This document shows, one piece after another, positions 6,649-12,412 of a stretch of 12,412 nucleotides of DNA; within the stretch, counting starts at the first letter, position 1; the number at the start of each line of letters is the position of its first letter. Both the position numbers and the translations under genes were made by a program. Below the pieces are notes generated by a model. That model ran no database searches, was not told the origin of the DNA, and saw nothing but the letters and a program-made list of their open reading frames with translations. This DNA is from Winogradskyella_A sp963966315 (GTDB lineage: Bacteria; Bacteroidota; Bacteroidia; Flavobacteriales; Flavobacteriaceae): the NCBI GenBank assembly GCA_963966315.1, contig CAWZYX010000093.1:1-12412 (forward strand), given 5' to 3'.

Positions 6649-7439
6649 CGAACACGCTTGTTTTTGACCATCCAATGGATGAGTCGCGGCGACAAATTTT
6701 TTACCAAGACTCCAATACGTTCAATACCGCCTATGTACGCTTCAAATTTTCGCTTTCTGATCGCTCTTGCCATTTTTATGGCAAACACATCTGCAGGCAT
6801 CCCGTTTTGAGTTTTTTCATCCTGATAACCCTGAGGTGAGCCATCACCGGTTAAGGCATTCCTGGCAACGTTGGTATTTACAAATCCGGGACAAATAAAG
6901 GTTACTGAAACACCATCCTTTTCGTGTTCTAACCGCAGTGCATCAAAAAATCCGTGAAGTGCATGTTTGGCCCCGCAATAGGCAGAGCGGAAAGGGGAAC
7001 TAAATTTCCCCATAAGACTGGTAACCACTACAAACTGCCCTCTTTGACGATCGATGAAATGAGGGAGCAGTGCTTTACTTAGTGCCACCGTTCCCAGATA
7101 ATCTACCTCCATGAGCTTTCGGTCGACCTCAAGTGTTGTTTCCAAAAGTGCAGAGCGCTGGCTGATGCCACCATTATTCACCAGTATATCAATATTGCCA
7201 AAGGCCAAGATGGCTTCCTGTACCTTCTGCGACATGAGATTTGTTTCCTTAAGGTCAAATGGCAGAACACAGACCCTACTCGGATCTTTGCAGTTGGATT
7301 TTACCTCCTCCAAGAGCTCTGCTCTCCGCGAAGAAAGGATCAGAGAGCAATCGTACTGAGACAGGAACAAACTAAGGGCTTTACCAATACCACTTGAGGC
7401 ACCTGTGATCCATATGGTCTTATGATCGAAGTAACGCAT
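6645..7439 (-). CDS. Short-chain dehydrogenase/reductase, DHRS7-like
   Basis: This 264-residue classical SDR is an NAD(P)-dependent oxidoreductase. It shows the cofactor glycine motif TGASSGIG (residues 12-19), RR at 38-39 (suggesting NADPH preference), NNGG (88-91) in place of NNAG, catalytic S141, and Y154-x3-K158. NNGG followed by ISQRSALLET resembles the DHRS7/DHRS7B group. The usual catalytic-tetrad Asn (V-N-Y-L-G) is replaced by D113; I checked the codon, which is GAT. A C-terminal basic, hydrophobic tail (KNLSPRLIHWMVKNKRVR) may associate with the membrane. It is the second gene of a minus-strand pair, starting 21 nt after the hydroxylase-like gene, so the two are probably co-transcribed. 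The substrate is unknown; lipid or ketone reduction is an inference. Confidence 0.9.
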   Translation of the reverse strand: MRYFDHKTIWITGASSGIGKALSLFLSQYDCSLILSSRRAELLEEVKSNCKDPSRVCVLPFDLKETNLMSQKVQEAILAFGNIDILVNNGGISQRSALLETTLEVDRKLMEVDYLGTVALSKALLPHFIDRQRGQFVVVTSLMGKFSSPFRSAYCGAKHALHGFFDALRLEHEKDGVSVTFICPGFVNTNVARNALTGDGSPQGYQDEKTQNGMPADVFAIKMARAIRKRKFEAYIGGIERIGVLVKNLSPRLIHWMVKNKRVR

Positions 7440-7460
7440 GAACTAAGTTTAGAGATTAAC

Positions 7461-8354
7461 CTAAGAGGATAGTTTTTTGTTTAACCACTCTCGTCTCAGG
7501 TCATTACTTATTTTTCCACTACCATCGTGTTTCCAGCCGGGCGGTTTAAAGAGGTAGTTGACTCTGTCTCTCAGACTTTTTTTACCAGAAAACGCATCTC
7601 TGAACATGTAAACCCATTCCAGAAAGGCTATTTTAATTGGATTATAGGTGTTGATGTTCTTGACCAGTCCATAATGAACCTGTTCGTCCTCTAACTCTGG
7701 CTGAAATGTACCGAATATTTTATCCCAGATGATCAGAATACCTGCATGATTTCGATCGAGGTAAATAGGGTTGCTTCCATGATGTACCCTGTGGTGAGAG
7801 GGTGTATTGAAAATAGCTTCAAACCAACGCGGCATCTTGCCTATGGTTTCGGTATGGATCCAAAACTGATACAGTAAACTCACAGACATCTGAAGAAGGA
7901 TCATTGCCGGATGAAAGCCCAGAAGGGGTAACCAGAGCCAGAAAATAAAAGTGTAGAACCCACCTGACCAGGTTTGTCTTAGGGCAGTACTGAGATTATA
8001 TTTTTGTGAGGAATGATGTACCACATGCGAGGCCCAGAAGATTCTGCACTCGTGCGATATTCTGTGAAACCAGTAGTAGGAAAGATCATCGGCAAAGAAG
8101 AGAATTACGAAGCTCCACCATGCCACCGGGATGGTGAAAACCCTGTACTGGTAAACCCACGTTAAAGCCAGAAGAACCAAAGCTTTGCTCAAAAAACCAA
8201 GGAAAACATTGCCAAGACCCATAGCGATACTGGAAAAAGCATCCTTAGCCTCATAGGTCTTGATATTCCGTTTGACTGTTACGTATAGTTCTAGGAGCAT
8301 TGCCAGAATAAAAAAAGGAATGGCGAAAAGAATAATATTCGGGAAATCAGGCAT
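7461..8354 (-). CDS. Membrane fatty acid hydroxylase/sterol desaturase family, alkylglycerol monooxygenase-like
   Basis: The 297-residue polytopic membrane protein belongs to the FA_hydroxylase superfamily, non-heme di-iron oxygenases. All eight-histidine-type boxes are present: H97-x3-H101 (WFHRISH), H110-x2-H113-H114, and HHRVHH (187-192). Further histidines are H148 and H167 (IHTE). The stretch FNTPSHHRVHHG followed by YLDRNHAGILIIWDKIFGTF closely resembles alkylglycerol monooxygenase (TMEM195/AGMO) as I remember it, suggesting oxidation of a lipid or ether lipid rather than a sterol. Four to five hydrophobic segments are visible. The ATG at 8354 is preferred over an in-frame TTG at 8378, because a promoter box at 8390-8383 would start transcription at about the TTG itself. 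It leads the minus-strand pair with the SDR gene. The exact substrate is not known. Confidence 0.88.
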   Translation of the reverse strand: MPDFPNIILFAIPFFILAMLLELYVTVKRNIKTYEAKDAFSSIAMGLGNVFLGFLSKALVLLALTWVYQYRVFTIPVAWWSFVILFFADDLSYYWFHRISHECRIFWASHVVHHSSQKYNLSTALRQTWSGGFYTFIFWLWLPLLGFHPAMILLQMSVSLLYQFWIHTETIGKMPRWFEAIFNTPSHHRVHHGSNPIYLDRNHAGILIIWDKIFGTFQPELEDEQVHYGLVKNINTYNPIKIAFLEWVYMFRDAFSGKKSLRDRVNYLFKPPGWKHDGSGKISNDLRREWLNKKLSS

Positions 8355-8382
8355 TGAACGGTATTTATTTTGAACCAAAGTA

Positions 8383-8390
8383 CAAATTTA
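8383..8390 (-). promoter_or_regulatory. Putative -7 box (TAAATTTG, minus strand) for the hydroxylase-SDR unit
   Basis: Read on the minus strand, 8390 to 8383 is TAAATTTG, an exact TAnnTTTG match. The ATG at 8354 is 28 nt further on, giving a short leader. No well-spaced TTG -33 element is visible. It forms one arm of a perfect inverted repeat with the menC box. Confidence 0.5.
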
Positions 8391-8395
8391 ATACC

Positions 8396-8403
8396 TAAAT
8401 TTG
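8396..8403 (+). promoter_or_regulatory. Putative -7 box (TAAATTTG) for menC, with TTG at -33
   Basis: TAAATTTG at 8396-8403 matches the consensus exactly, followed by CA. A TTG at 8370-8372 lies 23 nt upstream, at the long end of the spacing accepted for flavobacterial promoters. The menC ATG is 10 nt downstream, so the leader would be only a few nucleotides. Together with the minus-strand box it forms the inverted repeat CAAATTTA-5 nt-TAAATTTG (8383-8403). Confidence 0.55.
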
Positions 8404-8413
8404 CAAGCTTAAA

Positions 8414-9448
8414 ATGGAAGCGGAATTCAAAAAATACACTCTTAACTTTAAGGAGCCGGGAGGTACTTCCAGGGGTGTTTTACATACAAAAGATACCTGG
8501 TTGTTAAAGTTAAAGGATGGCCCCTCAATAGGTTACGGTGAATGTTCACTTTTTAAAGGCTTATCGGCAGATGACCGACCAGAGTATCAAGACAAACTAA
8601 AATGGCTGGCGCACAACGTAAACGAAACACCCTCTTCAGTTCTCAAAGAATTAGAGGAGTTTCCAAGTATTCAGTTTGGATATGAAACAGCTTTGTCCTC
8701 CCTAAGATCGGAGAATCCATTTCAAATCTTTCCATCTAAATTTTCAAAAGGACTAGACTCCATTCCCATTAATGGGTTGGTATGGATGGGTAGTATCGGA
8801 TTTATGAAAAAACAGATCAGGGAAAAAATCGACAGCGGTTTCAATTGTATCAAATTGAAAATTGGTGCCCTTGAATTTTCTGAAGAACTAAATTTACTAG
8901 CTTCCATTAGAAAAGACTATTCAAAAAATGACCTGGAACTGAGAGTGGACGCCAATGGTGCCTTTGCACCTCAAGAAGCACTTGATAAATTGAAGCGACT
9001 GGCGGACTTTGGCCTACATTCTATAGAGCAGCCCATAAAAGCAGGGCAATGGGAACAAATGGCCGAGCTATGTGCGTCTTCTCCCCTTGATATTGCGCTA
9101 GATGAAGAATTAATAGGTATTTTTAACCCGGAGCTCAAATATAAACTCTTGCAACGTATTAGGCCCAATTATATTATTCTTAAACCTGCTTTGGTCGGAG
9201 GGTTTAAAGGAAGTGAAGAATGGATTGATTTAGCTGAATCTCTCAATATCGGGTGGTGGATCACCAGCGCCTTAGAAAGCAATATTGGGCTCAATGCTAT
9301 AGCTCAGTGGACCTATGAACTTAACACAAAGGCAATACAAGGCTTAGGTACAGGGTCACTTTTTAGCAATAATTTTGACAGTCCGCTCATTGTATCACAG
9401 GGAAAACTGCACTACCAGCCAGAATTAGACTGGGAGCTTAATTTTTAA
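8414..9448 (+). CDS. menC: o-Succinylbenzoate synthase MenC
   Basis: MenC dehydrates SHCHC to o-succinylbenzoate, a cytoplasmic enolase-superfamily reaction. In the 344-residue protein the whole catalytic set is visible: K147-x-K149 (IKLKIGA), metal ligands D179 (RVDANG), E205 (SIEQPI) and D230 (DEEL), and the second base K257 (LKPALVGG). These correspond to E. coli K131/K133, D161, E190, D213 and K235. The N-terminal capping domain (residues 1-110) is variable, as usual for OSBS. Dipeptide epimerases share this fold, but location next to menE makes OSBS the clear choice. It is the first gene of a tight three-gene unit: the next gene starts 2 nt after its stop. Confidence 0.95.
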   Translation: MEAEFKKYTLNFKEPGGTSRGVLHTKDTWLLKLKDGPSIGYGECSLFKGLSADDRPEYQDKLKWLAHNVNETPSSVLKELEEFPSIQFGYETALSSLRSENPFQIFPSKFSKGLDSIPINGLVWMGSIGFMKKQIREKIDSGFNCIKLKIGALEFSEELNLLASIRKDYSKNDLELRVDANGAFAPQEALDKLKRLADFGLHSIEQPIKAGQWEQMAELCASSPLDIALDEELIGIFNPELKYKLLQRIRPNYIILKPALVGGFKGSEEWIDLAESLNIGWWITSALESNIGLNAIAQWTYELNTKAIQGLGTGSLFSNNFDSPLIVSQGKLHYQPELDWELNF

Positions 9449-9450
9449 AT

Positions 9451-10413
9451 ATGAATTACATACAACAAGCATTTAAAGTACAACACGAATGGTGGCGTTA
9501 TCTCCTTGGTGCCTTAATGGTATTTGTGGGCATTGGTATTTTCTCGGTACCTCATGTGGCAGCCATATTTTTAAAGCAGTTGAAAGGGGAGGCAGACATG
9601 AGCCGGATGGAGGATTTAAACTATTTGATGACCCTGTTCGATCCCAATCTTAACCTTGTATTTTTACTTTTGCCATTTGTTGGTGGCTTTGTTTTTTTAT
9701 TGCTTTCAGTGAGGGTAATTCACAAACAGAGTTTGAGGTCACTCACCACATCCAGGGATAAAATAGACTGGAAACGTGTATTTACCATCTTTCTTATCTG
9801 GGGGACGCTCTCTTCATCCATGGTCGTGATAGATTATCTTATCTCTCCTGAAAACTATGTGAATAACTTTGATGCTGGAAAATTTGCAATTCTTGCGGTG
9901 ATCGCCCTTCTGCTGATTCCAATACAAACATCTTGTGAAGAATATATTTTCAGAGGATATTTAATGCAGGGAATAGGAGTACTGGCAAAAAACAAATGGT
10001 TGCCGCTATTGATCACTTCTGTGAGCTTTGGCCTTTTACACATATCCAACCCCGAAGTTGATAAACTAGGGTCCATTATTCTCATATATTACATTGGAAC
10101 TGGTTTTTTTCTGGGGATTATGACCTTGATGGATGAAGGTCTGGAACTGGCAATTGGTTTCCATGCAGCAAACAACCTGTTTACTGCATTGCTTGTGACG
10201 GCAGACTGGACCGCTTTTCAAACTTATTCCATACTGAAAGACATATCCGACCCAACAGAAGCTACCATAAGTGATATTTTTGTTCCGGTCTTTGTTATTT
10301 TCCCAATAATTCTGCTTGTACTATCTAAGATTTATAAATGGTCTGACTGGCGAAATAAATTGTTAGGACCCGTTGAGGAACCTGAGGCAAAAGATTATAA
10401 AATACTTGAATAA
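9451..10413 (+). CDS. CPBP-family intramembrane metalloprotease
   Basis: This 320-residue polytopic membrane protein is of the CPBP (CAAX protease and bacteriocin-processing, formerly Abi) family. The three catalytic motifs are intact: E163-E164-x3-R168 (EEYIFRGY), F193-x3-H197 (FGLLH), and H238-x3-N242 (HAANN). About eight hydrophobic segments are visible, beginning at residues 17-38. Family members act as intramembrane glutamate-type proteases or as scaffolds; the substrate of this one is unknown. The gene begins 2 nt after menC and its TAA shares one base with the menE ATG (TAATG), implying translational coupling within a menC-CPBP-menE operon. A direct role in quinone synthesis is not implied by the family and remains open. 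Confidence 0.92.
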   Translation: MNYIQQAFKVQHEWWRYLLGALMVFVGIGIFSVPHVAAIFLKQLKGEADMSRMEDLNYLMTLFDPNLNLVFLLLPFVGGFVFLLLSVRVIHKQSLRSLTTSRDKIDWKRVFTIFLIWGTLSSSMVVIDYLISPENYVNNFDAGKFAILAVIALLLIPIQTSCEEYIFRGYLMQGIGVLAKNKWLPLLITSVSFGLLHISNPEVDKLGSIILIYYIGTGFFLGIMTLMDEGLELAIGFHAANNLFTALLVTADWTAFQTYSILKDISDPTEATISDIFVPVFVIFPIILLVLSKIYKWSDWRNKLLGPVEEPEAKDYKILE

Positions 10414-11504
10414 TGACACCTGAATACGATAAGGTACACAACCGATTTAAATTTAACGGACTACACTTTAGTCATGATGAACTAAAGGAGGTGGCCTACA
10501 GCCTTATTAAGGAGGGAGAGCCTTATGAGAAAATAACCGGTGATTTTTTAATTGATTGGTTAAATAATAAAGACCATCTCTATGTCAAGACCTCAGGATC
10601 AACAGGGCAACCAAAGACAGTAAAGCTTATGAAACAGGCTATGGTGAATTCTGCTATTGCAACTGGAGATTTTTTTGGACTCCAGCCTGGAGATAAGGCC
10701 ATCGACTGTCTTCCAAGTCATTTTATTGCGGGTAAAATGATGCTGGTAAGGGCCATGATATTAGGGTTGGAAATTGACTGTGTAGAGCCTGTAGCCCAGC
10801 CCGTATTTGACTATGAAAAGGAGTACGATTTCTGTGCCATGATTCCCCTTCAGTTGAAAAATACGCTAGACTACACCTACAATATCAAAACCATCATAGT
10901 GGGTGGTTCCAAAGTTACAAAGCCCTTGCTCAAAAGAATAGCACAATGCCCAAATCGGTTTTTTGAAACCTATGGGATGACAGAGACCATTACGCATGTT
11001 GCGGTAAGACAGATACCTTCAAGAGATCATAAAGGGAATGTTTTGTTTCAGGCGCTACCCAATGTGCGATTTAGTACGGACGATCGAAATTGTCTAGTGA
11101 TCCATGCACCCAATTTAGTAGAGGAGGATTTAATCACTAATGATATTGTTGAACTTAAAGACAGCAATAACTTTAAGTGGAAAGGTAGATTTGATAATGT
11201 GGTTAATTCAGCAGGACTTAAGTTATTTCCGGAAGAAATTGAAGATAAACTTCAGGTCCTTATCAATAACAGATATATCGTTACTGGAATTGAAGATGCA
11301 GAATTAGGAGAGAAACTAGTACTTCTCGTAGAGAATACGAAGCTCGATACTGTTAGCCTGATGGAGGATATAAAAAAGCTTTCGACCTTAAATAAACACG
11401 AAGTACCTAAAAGTATCATTTTGTTGGAACAGTTTGTTGAAACCGTTAACGGCAAAATTCAACGTGCAAAAACACTTCAGGCGGCCATGAATAAAGCTCG
11501 TTAA
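10413..11504 (+). CDS. menE: o-Succinylbenzoate-CoA ligase MenE (short form)
   Basis: MenE activates o-succinylbenzoate with ATP and CoA to OSB-CoA, the substrate of MenB, in the cytoplasm. It belongs to the acyl-adenylate-forming family: the P-loop motif TSGSTGQPK (residues 60-68), the A5-like YGMTETITHVA, the A7-like TNDIVEL, the hinge GRFDNVVNSAGLKLFPEEIE, and the A10 lysine K348 in NGKIQR are all visible. At 363 residues it is about 90 shorter than E. coli MenE, mainly by a reduced N-terminal region; the core is complete and I believe this short form is common in Bacteroidota. It overlaps the CPBP stop by 1 nt and ends the operon just before a bidirectional terminator. Confidence 0.94.
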   Translation: MTPEYDKVHNRFKFNGLHFSHDELKEVAYSLIKEGEPYEKITGDFLIDWLNNKDHLYVKTSGSTGQPKTVKLMKQAMVNSAIATGDFFGLQPGDKAIDCLPSHFIAGKMMLVRAMILGLEIDCVEPVAQPVFDYEKEYDFCAMIPLQLKNTLDYTYNIKTIIVGGSKVTKPLLKRIAQCPNRFFETYGMTETITHVAVRQIPSRDHKGNVLFQALPNVRFSTDDRNCLVIHAPNLVEEDLITNDIVELKDSNNFKWKGRFDNVVNSAGLKLFPEEIEDKLQVLINNRYIVTGIEDAELGEKLVLLVENTKLDTVSLMEDIKKLSTLNKHEVPKSIILLEQFVETVNGKIQRAKTLQAAMNKAR

Positions 11505-11512
11505 AATAAAAA

Positions 11513-11538
11513 AAACCCGAAGACATACCTTCGGGTTT
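11513..11538. terminator. Bidirectional terminator between menE and the OmpA-family gene
   Basis: A perfect 10-bp stem AAACCCGAAG (11513-11522) and CTTCGGGTTT (11529-11538) surrounds a 6-nt loop. On the minus strand it is followed by a long U-tract (from the A-run 11508-11515), so it is an excellent terminator for the convergent lipoprotein gene. On the plus strand only TTTATTATT follows, so termination of menE would be weaker. Confidence 0.88.
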
Positions 11539-11564
11539 ATTATTCATAAAATAGTTTCTGTTTT

Positions 11565-12368
11565 CTAACCTTCTGCGGCAAGATTCTTCATTTCTTCTTC
11601 AATCATTTCGTAGAACTCATCAATCTTCGGAAGTACCACAATACGCGTTCTTCTATTAGTGGCGCGGTTTTCTGCCGTATCATTTGGAACCAATGGCTGG
11701 AATTCTCCTCTTCCTGCTGCAATAAGCTTAGATGACTGCACACCTAACTCCTCCAGTACTCTTACTACCGAGGTGGCACGCTTTACACTAAGATCCCAGT
11801 TGTCTAAAAGCGGAGGTTTGTTATACGGTACGTTATCTGTATGAGACTCTACCATACATTCAAAATTTGGTTTTCCATTCACCACAGTAGCTACTTTTCC
11901 AAGAACTTCCTTGGCACGCTCAGATACGGTATAACTTCCAGTCTTAAACAGAAGTTTATCAGCAATAGAGATAAAAACGACTCCCTTCTCAACATTTACT
12001 TCAATATCCGGATCATTTATACCCACCTCTTTCTTTAAGCTGGTGACCAATGCAAGAGTCACGCTGTCTTTTTTGGTAAGCGCATCCTGCAGTCTTGAAA
12101 TTTTCTTGTCTTTTTCTTTAATGCTCTCCAAAGTTTTCTCGACATAGAGACAGCCTTTGGCAGAAAGAACCTGTAGATTGTCATTTGCCTTTCTCAAGTC
12201 TGCCACTTGTTCTCTTAAGCCTTCGAGTCTGGCCTGAGCTGCTGCTTCATCGGCAAGACACTTGTTAAGTTTAACAGTTGCGGAATTTAAAAGGTCTTCG
12301 GTTTCTTGCTGTTTAGCTTCTAGTGCCGCATATTCTTTCTTTGAAACACATGAGGCAAGGGTGAAGGC
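11565..12368 (-). CDS. OmpA-family peptidoglycan-binding lipoprotein, 5'-truncated
   Basis: The visible 267 residues begin AFTLASC, the end of a lipoprotein signal peptide with lipobox L-A-S-C, so the mature protein would be lipid-anchored at that cysteine. A coiled-coil-like region follows (about 90 residues rich in E, K, L, Q). The C-terminal OmpA domain then begins near ISIADKLLFKTGSYTV, with the peptidoglycan-binding Asp in ESHTDN and Arg in NRATNRRTRIVV. Such proteins tether the outer membrane to the cell wall. The gene's true start is absent: upstream of 12368 the sequence is sequencing adapter, and an automatic call would begin at a GTG inside the adapter and add the false residues MYKRQ. 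It converges on menE and shares the bidirectional terminator. Confidence 0.92.
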   Translation of the reverse strand, partial: AFTLASCVSKKEYAALEAKQQETEDLLNSATVKLNKCLADEAAAQARLEGLREQVADLRKANDNLQVLSAKGCLYVEKTLESIKEKDKKISRLQDALTKKDSVTLALVTSLKKEVGINDPDIEVNVEKGVVFISIADKLLFKTGSYTVSERAKEVLGKVATVVNGKPNFECMVESHTDNVPYNKPPLLDNWDLSVKRATSVVRVLEELGVQSSKLIAAGRGEFQPLVPNDTAENRATNRRTRIVVLPKIDEFYEMIEEEMKNLAAEG

Positions 12369-12412
12369 CTGTCTCTTATACACATCTCCGAGCCCACGAG
12401 ACCGAGGCTGAT
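12369..12412. other. Illumina Nextera adapter contamination (non-biological)
   Basis: Bases 12369-12387 equal the 19-bp Tn5 mosaic end as it appears in read-through (CTGTCTCTTATACACATCT). Bases 12388-12402 (CCGAGCCCACGAGAC) are the rest of the Nextera read-2 transposase adapter. Bases 12403-12410 (CGAGGCTG) match the i7 index I recall as N710, and 12411-12412 (AT) begin the flow-cell segment. The order and exactness leave little doubt: the contig end is untrimmed library adapter, not genome. Confidence 0.98.

Noticed and set aside
7111..7359. Open frame on the plus strand opposite the SDR gene
   Set aside because: It is the antisense shadow of a clear SDR coding region and has no recognisable domain.
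8376..8378. TTG start for the hydroxylase-like gene
   Set aside because: It would coincide with the expected transcription start, and an ATG lies eight codons further in at 8354.
12369..12387. Tn5 transposon end indicating a mobile element
   Set aside because: The mosaic end is followed by the exact Nextera adapter and index sequence, which a natural Tn5/IS50 end would not have.

Overview
The window looks like chromosomal DNA of a Bacteroidota species, most likely a marine-type member of the Flavobacteriaceae. The evidence is the AT-rich composition, the absence of Shine-Dalgarno sequences before the genes, the repeated TAnnTTTG promoter -7 boxes typical of this phylum, and strongly flavobacterial protein families (DUF2853, a CvfB-type S1 protein, short MenE). 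The core is a menaquinone (vitamin K2) biosynthesis cluster. I see no mobile element, CRISPR array, tRNA or rRNA.

Layout, left to right: the 3' part of the isochorismate synthase gene menF runs in from the left edge, followed by menD and a terminator. Next come a small DUF2853 gene with its own terminator and cvfB, an S1-domain RNA-binding protein. A promoter then leads into menB, menA and a class I methyltransferase that is not MenG/UbiE. On the opposite strand lies a two-gene unit of a membrane di-iron hydroxylase (sterol desaturase/alkylglycerol monooxygenase-like) and a DHRS7-like short-chain dehydrogenase. A divergent promoter region separates it from menC, a CPBP-family membrane protease and menE, which are packed with 2-nt and -1-nt spacing. 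A bidirectional terminator separates menE from a convergent OmpA-family lipoprotein gene.

Together MenF (chorismate to isochorismate), MenD (to SEPHCHC), MenC (to o-succinylbenzoate), MenE (to OSB-CoA), MenB (to DHNA-CoA) and MenA (prenylation) give most of the pathway. MenH, the DHNA-CoA thioesterase and the final methyltransferase MenG/UbiE are not here.

The last 44 bases are not biological. They match the Illumina Nextera read-through adapter (Tn5 mosaic end, adapter, an 8-nt index and the first two bases of the next segment). The apparent start of the OmpA-family gene lies inside this adapter, so its real 5' end is missing. The most interesting biological points are the alkylglycerol-monooxygenase-like/DHRS7-like pair, the back-to-back promoters forming a perfect inverted repeat between it and menC, and the protease gene locked between menC and menE. 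I did not find clear evidence of a wholly new system.
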